Part shown: positions 1-6,983 of the stretch, piece after piece
How the letters are laid out: each line of letters begins with the position of its first letter
Position numbering within the stretch: the stretch's first letter is position 1
Assembly (NCBI GenBank): GCA_043101605.1
Contig: JBICIG010000057.1
Coordinates: 1-19,899, forward strand
Origin: JBICIG01 sp043101605
GTDB lineage: Bacteria > Planctomycetota > Phycisphaerae > Phycisphaerales > UBA1924
Direction of reading: 5' to 3'
Length of the DNA: 19,899 nt
Position numbers and translations under genes: made by a program
Notes under the pieces: model-generated
What the model was told of the DNA's origin: nothing
Database searches by the model: none
The model's input: only the letters and a program-made list of their open reading frames with translations

Positions 1-119
1 TAGTCGTCGGGATCGGTGACGATCGCGACGCGCTCGTGGTTCTTCGCCGCGGCACGGACCATCGTCGGGCCGCCGATGTCGATTTGCTCGATCGCGTCGT
101 CGTAGCCGGTCGAAGGATC
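1..119 (-). pseudogene. purH: Duplicated antisense fragment of purH
   Basis: The minus strand from 119 to 1 is an open PurH frame of about 39 codons. It starts DPSTGYDDAIEQ, continues through IDIGGPTM and AAAKNHE, and runs off the edge at TDPDDY. It duplicates the codons at 121-215 of the plus strand but has eight extra upstream codons that the plus-strand copy has lost. It is not an independent gene. It preserves the native sequence just 5' of the point where the plus-strand purH is broken. Confidence 0.8.
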
Positions 120-215
120 CGCGATCGAGCAAATCGACATCGGCGGCCCGACGATGGTCCGTGCCGCGGCGAAGAACCACGAGCGCGTCGCGATCGTCAC
201 CGATCCCGACGACTA
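1..215. repeat. Perfect 96-bp inverted repeat at the window edge (likely fold-back chimera)
   Basis: Positions 1-96 are the exact reverse complement of 120-215, so base k pairs with base 216-k; the 23-bp spacer is 97-119. Both arms encode the same piece of PurH around the IDIGGPTM motif. On the minus strand, 119 down to 1 reads through without a stop, and the spacer supplies plausible upstream PurH residues (DPSTGYDD). On the plus strand the frame has a TAG at 103-105, just before the arm. A perfect 96-bp hairpin inside a conserved gene is best explained by an inverted template switch during amplification or library preparation, or by a misassembled contig end, rather than by biology. Confidence 0.93.
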
Positions 216-1380
216 TGCCTGCGTGATCGAGGAATTGCGTTCGGCGGACGGGTCGCTCTCGGCGAACACGCGTCGGGCGCTGGCGGGACGGGCCTTTGCG
301 CACACCGCCGCGTACGACGCCGCAATCGCCGACTACCTCGCCGCCCGCATCGAGCCCGACGCCCCGATGCCGAGCCGGTTCGGGCTCGTCGGCCAGCGTC
401 TCCACCCGCTCCGCTACGGCGAGAACCCGCACCAGCCCGCGGCGGTCTACCGCGTCGGGCCCGCCAACGCGCCGGGGTCGCTCGTCGATGCCGAGCAACT
501 CCACGGCAAGGAACTCAGCTTCAACAACCTCGTCGACGCGGCGGCGGCGATGGAGGTCGTCGGGCGGCTCGCGGCCCTCCCGAGCGGCACTCGGCGCGTC
601 GCGGCGGCGGTCATCAAGCACACCAATCCCTGCGGGGCGGCGGTCGCGCCCGACGCGGGCGACGCGGTCGAGCACGCGATCGCGGGGGATCCGCTCGCGG
701 CGTTCGGGGGGATCATCGCGGTCGGCGCGCTCATCGATGCCCGCGCCGCCGAGGTGCTCACGGGCCCGGACCGGTTCCTTGAAGTCGTGATCGCGCCCGC
801 GTTCGAGGACGACGCCCTGGCGATGCTGCGCGCGCGGTGGAAGACGGTGCGGCTGCTCGCGGTGCCCGGGCTGGGCGAAGCGCCGGCGGGAGAAAGCGGT
901 CAACAGACCGCGGCCGTGCGCCTGCGGCAGATCCCGGGCGGTTTCGTCGCCCAGCACGCCGACACTCGGGCCCCGACGCCAGCGTCCTGGGAGCACCACG
1001 CAGGACCGGTGCCGGAGCCGGGCGATCTGGAACTCGGCGCCTTCGCCGAGGCGTGCGCCGCCTCGCTGACCTCCAACGCGATCGCGATCGCGGCGCGGGA
1101 CGGGGACGCGCTGCGGCTCGTCGGCGGCGGCGCGGGGCAGATGGACCGCGTGACCGCGTGCCGACTCGCGATCGAGAAGGCAGGCGCGCGGGTCCGCGGG
1201 GCGGTCGCCGCGAGCGATGCGTTCTTCCCCTTCGACGACGGGCCGAGGCTGCTGATCGACGCCGGCGTGCGCGTGATCGTTCATCCCGGCGGCTCCAGGC
1301 GCGACGGCGACACCTTCGCGCTCTGCGACGAGCACGGGGTGACCTGTCTGGTCACCGGCGTCCGCCGATTCCGGCACTGA
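121..1380 (+). CDS. purH: Bifunctional AICAR formyltransferase / IMP cyclohydrolase PurH, 5'-truncated
   Basis: PurH catalyses the last two steps of de novo purine synthesis: formylation of AICAR from 10-formyl-THF, then cyclisation to IMP, in the cytosol. The fragment begins inside the IMP cyclohydrolase (MGS-like) domain at IEQIDIGGPTM and holds the whole AICAR transformylase domain. Visible family motifs are RYGENPHQ, LSFNNLVDA, IKHTNPCG (with the catalytic His after Lys), GAGQMDRV and the C-terminal RRFRH. About 120 N-terminal residues are missing compared with typical proteins of about 520 residues. The ATG at 154 is an internal Met of the GGPTM motif, not a real start; native sequence ends at the inverted-repeat junction at 119/120. 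The identity is secure, but the 5' end is lost to the edge artefact. The next gene is 173 bp downstream. Confidence 0.95.
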   Translation, partial: AIEQIDIGGPTMVRAAAKNHERVAIVTDPDDYACVIEELRSADGSLSANTRRALAGRAFAHTAAYDAAIADYLAARIEPDAPMPSRFGLVGQRLHPLRYGENPHQPAAVYRVGPANAPGSLVDAEQLHGKELSFNNLVDAAAAMEVVGRLAALPSGTRRVAAAVIKHTNPCGAAVAPDAGDAVEHAIAGDPLAAFGGIIAVGALIDARAAEVLTGPDRFLEVVIAPAFEDDALAMLRARWKTVRLLAVPGLGEAPAGESGQQTAAVRLRQIPGGFVAQHADTRAPTPASWEHHAGPVPEPGDLELGAFAEACAASLTSNAIAIAARDGDALRLVGGGAGQMDRVTACRLAIEKAGARVRGAVAASDAFFPFDDGPRLLIDAGVRVIVHPGGSRRDGDTFALCDEHGVTCLVTGVRRFRH

Positions 1381-1454
1381 CGCGGGCGAAAATGCGGCCG
1401 ATCCGGACCGAACCGAACCCGACTCCCAGCCGATAAGTGTTTGGTAAAGCGGGG

Positions 1455-1503
1455 TTGACGGACATCGCTGGGCATTGCGGTCGCGCGACCAAACCGATAT
1501 GAA
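1455..1503 (+). promoter_or_regulatory. Candidate promoter with palindrome for the HNH gene
   Basis: TTGCGG at 1475-1480 and TATGAA at 1498-1503 are separated by exactly 17 bp, a reasonable sigma70-type match in this AT-poor DNA. The spacer contains a perfect 12-bp palindrome, GGTCGCGCGACC at 1479-1490, which could be an operator. A second -35-like TTGACG lies at 1455-1460 without a partner. Promoter and operator are inferred from sequence only. Confidence 0.35.
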
Positions 1504-1518
1504 TAAAGCACCGTACCC

Positions 1519-1557
1519 ATGTCCGGAGCGGAGCTCCGGCTGACGGGGATCGCATGA
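1519..1557 (+). CDS. Candidate 12-aa leader peptide upstream of the HNH gene
   Basis: A 13-codon ORF (MSGAELRLTGIA, stop) starts 15 nt after the candidate -10 box. Its TGA overlaps the ATG of the HNH gene (ATGA at 1554-1557), the geometry of translational coupling. It contains an inverted repeat, CCGGAG-N5-CTCCGG at 1523-1539. No family is recognisable and no clear ribosome site is visible. Short ORFs of this kind arise easily by chance, so this is tentative. Confidence 0.2.
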   Translation: MSGAELRLTGIA

Positions 1558-2267
1558 TGCACCACGCAGGACGAGCGGGAGAAGACGGATTGAGCGTTCC
1601 CGACGCGCAGTCGGAGGGTGGCCCATCGCCCGTCCGCGCGTTCGCGGGCGGGAACGAGGGTCTCGACGCCAAGGTCCTGGTTCTCAACAAGTTCTATGTC
1701 GCGGTGCGCGTGGTGAGCGCGCGCCGGGCGTTCGGGCTGCTCTCGCGGAACATCGCCGAGATCATCCATGTCGAAGACGGGCAGTACCTCAACTACGACT
1801 TCGAGTCTTGGACGGAGATCGCGGCTTTGCGCGACGCGATCGGCGACGGGTTCGACTTCGTGCGCACGGTGCGGCTGAACATCCCCGTGCCGCGGATCAT
1901 CCGCCTGCTCGGGTACGACAAGCTTCCCAGGCAATCGGTCAAGCTCAACCGGCGGAACCTGTTCGCCCGCGACCGCAACCGCTGCCAGTATTGCAACGGG
2001 CACTTCCCGACCAGCGAGCTCTCGATCGACCATGTCCTGCCCCGGACGCAGGGCGGCAAGGACTCCTGGGAGAACCTCGTGTGCGCCTGCGTGCGCTGCA
2101 ACGCCCGCAAGGGCGGACGAACGCCCGATCAGGCGCGCATGAAGCTGGTGCGTGAGCCGGTCCAGCCCCGGCGGAACCCGCTGGTCACCATCCGGCTCGG
2201 TCAGCCCAAGTACGAGAGCTGGCGCGCATTCCTCGATGATGCGTACTGGTCGGTCGAGTTGGGCTGA
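1554..2267 (+). CDS. HNH endonuclease family protein
   Basis: This is a 237-aa protein of the HNH nuclease superfamily (COG1403-like). The nuclease core lies at about 130-195: RNLFARDRNRCQYC gives Cys144 and Cys147, LSIDHVLPR supplies the HNH-type His160, and GGKDSWENL with CVRCNARKGGRTP supplies Asn174 and the second zinc pair near Cys179/Cys182. Residues 38-125 form the N-terminal part often seen in this stand-alone bacterial family (VLVLNKFY, then YDKLPRQSVKLNRRN). The first 37 residues look unstructured, so translation could start later. I chose the ATG at 1554 because a GGGG stretch lies about 6 nt upstream. The substrate is unknown, and no restriction or CRISPR partner is nearby. It ends 10 bp from a convergent gene. 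Confidence 0.85.
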   Translation: MMHHAGRAGEDGLSVPDAQSEGGPSPVRAFAGGNEGLDAKVLVLNKFYVAVRVVSARRAFGLLSRNIAEIIHVEDGQYLNYDFESWTEIAALRDAIGDGFDFVRTVRLNIPVPRIIRLLGYDKLPRQSVKLNRRNLFARDRNRCQYCNGHFPTSELSIDHVLPRTQGGKDSWENLVCACVRCNARKGGRTPDQARMKLVREPVQPRRNPLVTIRLGQPKYESWRAFLDDAYWSVELG

Positions 2268-2277
2268 GCGAGACCCG

Positions 2278-2856
2278 TCAGTCGTCGAGTTCGACCTCGA
2301 GCGTCACGCCCGAGCGCGCGTCGGTCGCGATCACCTCGTCGCCGTCCTCGACACGGACGCTCCAGCGATCGCCCGGCTGCGGGAAACCGGCGTCGTCGCC
2401 CAGGCCCGAGGCGTACGCCCTTGCCGCGTCGTCGGCGTCCTCGCTCCACTTCCACACCACACGCCCGCGCTCGACGCGGAGCAGCGCGAGCGAGAGTTCG
2501 GCGAGCGTTGCACGCCCGATGGGATCGGACTCCGATCGATCGCTCCGGCGGACATCCCCCACCACCATCGCCTGCCACACGCGCCCGCCGCCGCGGACCG
2601 GCCCGAGCATGACCGCGTTGATCTCGCCCGACCCGCTGAACGCGGGCGAGGGCCCGACGAGAACGAAGCGGCCGTCCGCGGGCGCGCCGGCGAGCAGCGA
2701 GCCCGGGTCGCCGTTGCCGACCTCGGCGATGTAGCGCTCGACCTCCCGCTGCCAGGTCTTCACCGGGGAGTTGGAGCAGCCGATCAGCGATGCCGCGAGG
2801 GTGCCCGCGAAGAGCGCCGGCGCGGCGAGGCGGCGGAGGCGGATGATGCGATTCAT
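2278..2856 (-). CDS. Small predicted lipoprotein, unknown function
   Basis: This 192-aa protein has a typical lipoprotein signal. An arginine-rich N-terminus (MNRIIRLRRL) and a hydrophobic stretch are followed by a lipobox SLIGC, with Cys27 as the predicted lipidated residue. The rest is a soluble, acidic domain with several Trp residues. It shows no enzyme motif and I do not recognise a family. The start ATG overlaps the stop of the upstream ankyrin gene (ATGA at 2853-2856), so translation is probably coupled and the two products may share a compartment. It is the last gene of a three-gene operon and lies tail to tail with the HNH gene, 10 bp apart. Confidence 0.75.
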   Translation of the reverse strand: MNRIIRLRRLAAPALFAGTLAASLIGCSNSPVKTWQREVERYIAEVGNGDPGSLLAGAPADGRFVLVGPSPAFSGSGEINAVMLGPVRGGGRVWQAMVVGDVRRSDRSESDPIGRATLAELSLALLRVERGRVVWKWSEDADDAARAYASGLGDDAGFPQPGDRWSVRVEDGDEVIATDARSGVTLEVELDD

Positions 2857-4847
2857 CGGCGGGCTCCGAGCGTCGAGCGTTCGGCCGAGAGCCGACGCGT
2901 CGTGAACTCTGCGATCCGGGCGGCGGCCCGCGGATCGCCCTGATCGAGCGCGATGCGTCGGGGCGTGCGCCCGAGCCCGTCGCGCACGGTCTCGTCGGCG
3001 CCCTGCTCGAGAAGGAAGCCGAGGATCTCAACATCCCCGCCGAACGCGGCTTCGTGCAGCGGCGTCGAGCCGAAGGCGTTGGGAGACGCGGCATCGGCGC
3101 CGGACGCGAACAACTCGCGTGCGGCCGAGTGCCAGCCGCCGCGGAGCGCCAGGTGCAACGGGCGCGAGCCCGAGGCGTCGGTCGGATCGACCGCGACGCC
3201 AGCGGCGAGCAGGGCCGAGACCGCCTCGGCGTTGCCCTGCGACGCGGCGTGGTGCAGGGGCGTCCAGCCCATCGCGTCGGGAAGGTCGGCTTCGGCGCCG
3301 GCGGCGAGGAGTTCGCTCGCGATGCCGCGCGCGTGGTCCGAACCGTGGATGCGGGCGGCGTAATGCAGCGGGGTCATGCCCAAGCGAGCGCGGTGGTTGG
3401 GATCGGCCCCGGCGGCGAGCAGGCGCTCGGCCGATGCGGGCTGGGCGAAGCGGGCCGCGTCGTGCAGCGGCGTGCGCCCGAGCGCGTCGGCTGCGTTCGG
3501 ATCCGCCCCGTGCGCGAGCAGCAGCGCGATGGACTCGGTGTCGCCGACCGCGGCGGCCCAGTGCAGCGGCGTGCGCCCGGCGGGGTCGGTCGCCTGCACC
3601 TGCACGCCTCGCTCGAGCATCCAGCGGACGAGCCCGGGACGCGCGATCGCCGCGTGGAGCGTCGTGGCGCCGGCTTCGTTGCGAGCCGTGAGCGCCGCAT
3701 CGTCCCACATCGACGCCACCAGGTCGGCCCGGTCGTCGCGGATGGCCTCGAAGAGATCGGTCGGCTCGTCGTAGCAGGTCTCGTGGATGGTGATGAGCTG
3801 GTCGCCCTCGCCCCAGTGTCCGTACTCGTCGCCGTGGAACTCGAACATGTTGTCCAGGACCGCGGCGAAGTGGGCCGGCGGACGCTCGCTGCCGTTCACA
3901 TCGGCGTACCACGCGCGGATGGCGGGGGCGCGTTCGCGGACGGCCTCGCGGAGCAGCTCGCGCATGCTCTGCTTGTAGAGGCTGGGGTTGAGCGCCTCGT
4001 TGAAGTGGTGCGAGATGAATTTGGTCCAGAAATCCGAGTCTGGCGAGACTTCCTCGGCGATCCGCCAATGGTCGCCGTCGCGCACCAGCATGGGCGCACG
4101 CTCGACCCCGTTGAGCAAGACCGGCTCGGTGAGGTTGCGGTAGAAGACACCGCCGGCGTAGTCGACGGCGAGGTCGGAGTTGGAATACACGCCCGAGGAC
4201 CAGAGCCCGAGGATCGCCTTCTCGCCGAGGATGAAGTTCTCTCCCGCGCCGACCTTGGCGGCGGCGGCCTTGGCTTCGGCGACGGAGCCACCGGCGTCGA
4301 TGATCTCGCGGTATCGGCGGAAGACCATGAAGCCCTTGTCGAAGAAGTGCCCGATCTTGTCGGTGCCGAGGTAGACCCCGTCGACCATGATGGTCGCCGA
4401 GATGTGCCAGGTGAAGAAGTAGGTCGGGTCGAGCAGGCTCCGCGACTCGTAGATCGTGCCCTTGAACGCGCCGATGCGGCCCGGGAAGCGTCGGCGGACC
4501 TCCTCGGACTTCGCCTGCGCCTCGACCATCTCGATGTAGAGGACGGCCGCGGGCAGCGTCCCGCGGAACGCCCGCGCCACGAAGAGCGGGTCGTGCCAGC
4601 GGTCGAGCGGAGCCCCCGCGGCGTTCGCCTCGTCGATGCGGTCGTTGAGGTACGCGACCGCTCGCTCGAGGCTGTCGTAGTAGTCGCGCGACAGCACGAT
4701 GCCCATGTCGAGGAAGCGGCGCCCGACGGGCATGGTGTACTGGTCGGTCTCCGTTGCGACGGCGCGCGGCTCGGGCTGCGGGACGCCCGGGACGAGCCCG
4801 AGCGCCGTCAGGCACGCGGCGGCGGCGAGCACACCCGTGCGGCTCAT
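2853..4847 (-). CDS. Secreted ankyrin-repeat protein with uncharacterised N-terminal domain
   Basis: This is a 664-aa protein. Residues 1-33 look like a signal peptide (MSRTGVLAAAACLTALGLVP), so it is probably periplasmic or exported. Residues 38-360 form a domain I do not recognise. It is rich in aromatic and polar motifs, including WHIS (147-150), TDKIGHFFDKGF (162-173), GVYSNSD (219-225), GGVFYRN, ISHHFNEALNP (278-288) and EFHGDEYGHWGEGD. Conserved-looking His, Asp and Lys residues suggest a metal site or an enzyme, which is inference. Residues from about 362 hold roughly eight ankyrin repeats with repeated GRTPLHWAA and LLLAHGADPNA patterns, which are protein-binding solenoids. The long upstream extension of this frame is a shadow of the neighbouring gene. 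The ATG at 4847 overlaps the stop of the dehydratase gene (ATGA), and its own stop overlaps the lipoprotein start. Confidence 0.85.
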   Translation of the reverse strand: MSRTGVLAAAACLTALGLVPGVPQPEPRAVATETDQYTMPVGRRFLDMGIVLSRDYYDSLERAVAYLNDRIDEANAAGAPLDRWHDPLFVARAFRGTLPAAVLYIEMVEAQAKSEEVRRRFPGRIGAFKGTIYESRSLLDPTYFFTWHISATIMVDGVYLGTDKIGHFFDKGFMVFRRYREIIDAGGSVAEAKAAAAKVGAGENFILGEKAILGLWSSGVYSNSDLAVDYAGGVFYRNLTEPVLLNGVERAPMLVRDGDHWRIAEEVSPDSDFWTKFISHHFNEALNPSLYKQSMRELLREAVRERAPAIRAWYADVNGSERPPAHFAAVLDNMFEFHGDEYGHWGEGDQLITIHETCYDEPTDLFEAIRDDRADLVASMWDDAALTARNEAGATTLHAAIARPGLVRWMLERGVQVQATDPAGRTPLHWAAAVGDTESIALLLAHGADPNAADALGRTPLHDAARFAQPASAERLLAAGADPNHRARLGMTPLHYAARIHGSDHARGIASELLAAGAEADLPDAMGWTPLHHAASQGNAEAVSALLAAGVAVDPTDASGSRPLHLALRGGWHSAARELFASGADAASPNAFGSTPLHEAAFGGDVEILGFLLEQGADETVRDGLGRTPRRIALDQGDPRAAARIAEFTTRRLSAERSTLGARR

Positions 4848-5125
4848 GCCAGCGCGTCCGCGCGGGCCGCGAGTTGGAAGTCCTTCTCGGTGATGCCCCC
4901 GGCGTCGTGTGTCGAGAGGGTCAGAGTGACCCGGTTGTACCGGATGAGGATGTCCGGGTGGTGCTGCATCGACTCGGCGACCTCGGCGATCTTGTTGACG
5001 AACGCGATCGAGGCGACGAAATCGTTGAAGCCGTAGGTCCGCTGAATCTCGCCTCCGACTTCCGACCATTCGGCCAGTTCGGTCAGGGCGTTCTCGACTT
5101 CGGCTTCGGTCATCTTCGTGGCCAT
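4844..5125 (-). CDS. Pterin-4a-carbinolamine dehydratase
   Basis: This 93-aa protein is a complete member of the PCD/DCoH family, which dehydrates 4a-hydroxytetrahydropterin and so recycles the pterin cofactor. It has the family motif HHPDI (His55-His56-Pro57) followed by YNRVTLTLSTHDAGGIT, with His73 and Asp74 in the usual places, and WSEVGGEIQRTYGF near the front. The length is normal. I chose the start at 5125 (MATKMTE) because an AGAGGAG ribosome site lies just upstream; the longer frame beginning at 5218 has none and would cross the divergent promoter. No phenylalanine hydroxylase is visible here, so the pterin-dependent partner is unknown. It is the first gene of an operon with the ankyrin and lipoprotein genes. 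Confidence 0.93.
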   Translation of the reverse strand: MATKMTEAEVENALTELAEWSEVGGEIQRTYGFNDFVASIAFVNKIAEVAESMQHHPDILIRYNRVTLTLSTHDAGGITEKDFQLAARADALA

Positions 5126-5176
5126 CGGATGTGCTCCTCTGCCCGGCGTTGCTGTGAGCCTGTTGGTCGCTTCGGG

Positions 5177-5186
5177 AGTGTATCGT
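5177..5186. promoter_or_regulatory. Overlapping divergent -10 boxes
   Basis: The 10-bp block holds two face-to-face -10-like hexamers sharing two bases. TACACT on the minus strand (5182-5177) would give the dehydratase operon a leader of about 45 nt that includes its AGAGGAG site. TATCGT on the plus strand (5181-5186) lies only 7 nt before the ATG at 5194, suggesting a leaderless synthetase mRNA. No convincing -35 box is seen for either. Overlap means the two promoters would compete for polymerase. Confidence 0.4.
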
Positions 5187-5193
5187 GCCGGGC

Positions 5194-6153
5194 ATGACGA
5201 GTCGGGAGCCCCCCGCACACCCCCGCTGCACGCGTCTGGCGCCCTCCCCGACGGGCGCGCTGCACCCCGGAAACGCGCGGACCTTCCTCGTCAACTGGGC
5301 GCTCGCCCGGCGCGCCGGCTGGCGGATCGTCATGCGGATTGAGGACCTCGACTCCCCCCGGGTTCGCCCCGGGCGGATCGCGGAGACGCTCGACACCCTC
5401 GCGTGGCTCGGGCTCGATTGGGACGGCGGGGTGATGATCCAGTCGGCGGACCTTGCGCCCTACCGCGCCGCGATGGACTGCTTGGCGCGCGCGGGGAAGG
5501 TCTATCCGAGCGATCTGTCGCGGAAGGATCTCGAGGCGGTGTCGGCCCCGCAGGAAGGCTCGCACGAGGTGCGGTTCGACGCGTCGCTGCGCCCGGCTTA
5601 TCTGCCGGGCTCCTTCGATGACCGGACGGGCGTGCCGTGGCGGTTCGTCGTCGAGCCGGGGGCTGGGGTCGTGCTCGACGCATTCGCGGGCGCGTGCGGG
5701 GTGGATGTCGAGCAGAGCGTGGGCGACTTTGTCGTCTGGACGCGGGCGGGCGTGCCGGCGTATCAACTGGCGGTGGTCGTCGATGATGCGCGGCAGGGGG
5801 TGACCGACATCGTGCGCGGCAACGACCTGCTCGAGTCGGCGGCGCGGCAGATGCTGCTGATCGAGGCGCTCGGGCTCGGCGAGCCCCCCCGCTACTTCCA
5901 CCTGCCGCTGGTCCGCGGGCCGGACGGGCGGCGGCTCGCCAAGCGGCACGGGGATTCGCGGCTTTCGACCTATCGCGACGCGGGAACGCCCCCGGAGCGG
6001 ATCGTCGGGCTCTGCGCGCACTGGTGCGGGATTCTCGGGCGTCCCGAGCCGATGTCGGCGGCGGATTTCGCCGATGGGCTCGATCTCTCTACGATGTCCC
6101 GGGATGATGTCGTTTTCACGCCGGAGGACGATCGATGGCTGCGAGAAGGCTGA
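5194..6153 (+). CDS. gluQ: Glutamyl-queuosine tRNA(Asp) synthetase (GluQ-RS)
   Basis: This is a 319-aa protein resembling the catalytic half of glutamyl-tRNA synthetase without an anticodon-binding domain, as in GluQ-RS, which attaches glutamate to queuosine of tRNA(Asp). It shows RLAPSPTGALHPGN (a HIGH-type motif), MRIEDLDSPR, GLDWDGG, PAYQLAVVVDD, DIVRGNDLL, and LAKRHGDSRLSTYR in the KMSKS position. The cysteines of the usual zinc site are absent: the region reads KVYPSDLSRKD where E. coli-type proteins have a Cys-x-Cys pair, so this copy is probably zinc-free. An in-frame GTG at 5185 is an alternative start, but it overlaps a -10-like TATCGT, so I prefer the ATG at 5194. The 3' end overlaps the next gene by 19 bp. 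Confidence 0.87.
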   Translation: MTSREPPAHPRCTRLAPSPTGALHPGNARTFLVNWALARRAGWRIVMRIEDLDSPRVRPGRIAETLDTLAWLGLDWDGGVMIQSADLAPYRAAMDCLARAGKVYPSDLSRKDLEAVSAPQEGSHEVRFDASLRPAYLPGSFDDRTGVPWRFVVEPGAGVVLDAFAGACGVDVEQSVGDFVVWTRAGVPAYQLAVVVDDARQGVTDIVRGNDLLESAARQMLLIEALGLGEPPRYFHLPLVRGPDGRRLAKRHGDSRLSTYRDAGTPPERIVGLCAHWCGILGRPEPMSAADFADGLDLSTMSRDDVVFTPEDDRWLREG

Positions 6154-6755
6154 CGGACCTGAACGACCGGAACACGGGTCCCCGGACCGGGCGGATCGGG
6201 GCGCGGGCGCGGCGCGTGGCGGCTTCGGTCTGCATCGCGCTCGGGACGCTGACGGTCGGGGCGACGGCCGGGTGCGACGCCCAGCCCGGGCAGTCGTCGC
6301 GCCCGACGCACCCGGTGACCGGCTTGCCGCTCGAGAAGGTGACGATCGCGGGCAAGGAGTACAAGCTCGAGCTCGCGCTGAACAACGAGACGCGGTTCAA
6401 GGGGCTCAGCGACCGGACGAAGATCGAGGAGGACGGGGGGATGCTCTTCGTCTTCCCCCAGCCGGCGGTGCAGTCGTTCGTGATGCGCGACTGCCCCATC
6501 GATATCGACATCATCTTCCTCGACGGGGCGGGGCGGATCACCGCGACCCACGCGATGAAAGCCGAGGAGCCCCAGCGCGAGGACGAGAGCGACCTGGCGT
6601 ACAACGATCGACTGACGAAGTATCCGAGCCGGGGCAAGTCGCAGTTCGTCATCGAACTCGCCGGCGGAACGCTCGCGAAGATGGACCCGCCGCTGAAGCG
6701 CGGCGAACTCATCAAGCTCGATGTCAAGGAACTCAAGTCGCTGGCAAAGAACTGA
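6135..6755 (+). CDS. DUF192 family protein, predicted lipoprotein
   Basis: This 206-aa protein contains a DUF192 domain at about 65-198. The typical family pattern is present: LALNNETRFKGLSDR, GGMLFVFP, SFVMRDCPIDIDIIFLD and GRITATHAMK, with an insertion of about 20 charged residues after that (QREDESDLAYNDRL). The molecular role of DUF192 is not established; many members are exported. The N-terminus is arginine-rich, then hydrophobic, ending at ATAGC (Cys47), an imperfect lipobox, so lipid anchoring is likely but not certain. A strong GGAGGA at 6123-6128 sits 6 nt before the ATG, inside the end of the upstream synthetase gene, which it overlaps by 19 bp, implying co-transcription. Confidence 0.86.
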   Translation: MAARRLTDLNDRNTGPRTGRIGARARRVAASVCIALGTLTVGATAGCDAQPGQSSRPTHPVTGLPLEKVTIAGKEYKLELALNNETRFKGLSDRTKIEEDGGMLFVFPQPAVQSFVMRDCPIDIDIIFLDGAGRITATHAMKAEEPQREDESDLAYNDRLTKYPSRGKSQFVIELAGGTLAKMDPPLKRGELIKLDVKELKSLAKN

Positions 6756-6983
6756 CCCCGGCCCGCGCCCCCCGATCCGGTGGAAGCGCCGCGCAGGCGT
6801 TCAGCGTGGGCTCGCGCATCAGCGCGTGCGTTTCCGCGTCCGTTCCATCCGAGAATCACGCCGCACCGCCCGCGTGACCCGGCCTGACCCGCACGCACGG
6901 CGTGGGCGCGGCCCGCGAACCTGCCCATCCTTCCAGACCCGCCCGAGCCGACCCGATCATCCGCGGGGACGAGGGAGGCACGC
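6756..6983. other. Intergenic region entirely lacking the dinucleotide TA
   Basis: This 228-bp gap between the DUF192 and phosphatase genes contains no TA step by direct reading, so no TAnnnT or TATAAT-like -10 box can occur in it. I see no convincing terminator hairpin or small gene. At its right end GAGGGAGG (6971-6978) is the ribosome site of the phosphatase gene. Confidence 0.55.

Noticed and set aside
36..782. Plus-strand ORF of 248 codons crossing the fold-back
   Set aside because: It runs across the artificial inverted repeat and is out of frame with purH; its arginine-rich translation is typical of a GC-rich shadow frame.
3054..5036. A 660-codon plus-strand ORF opposite the ankyrin gene
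   Set aside because: It spans two minus-strand genes with clear domains and shows only a Gly/Arg/Val-rich shadow sequence.
4848..5396. N-terminal extension of the ankyrin frame to 5396
   Set aside because: It overlaps the whole dehydratase gene and the promoter; the signal peptide starts at Met 4847, which is coupled by ATGA.
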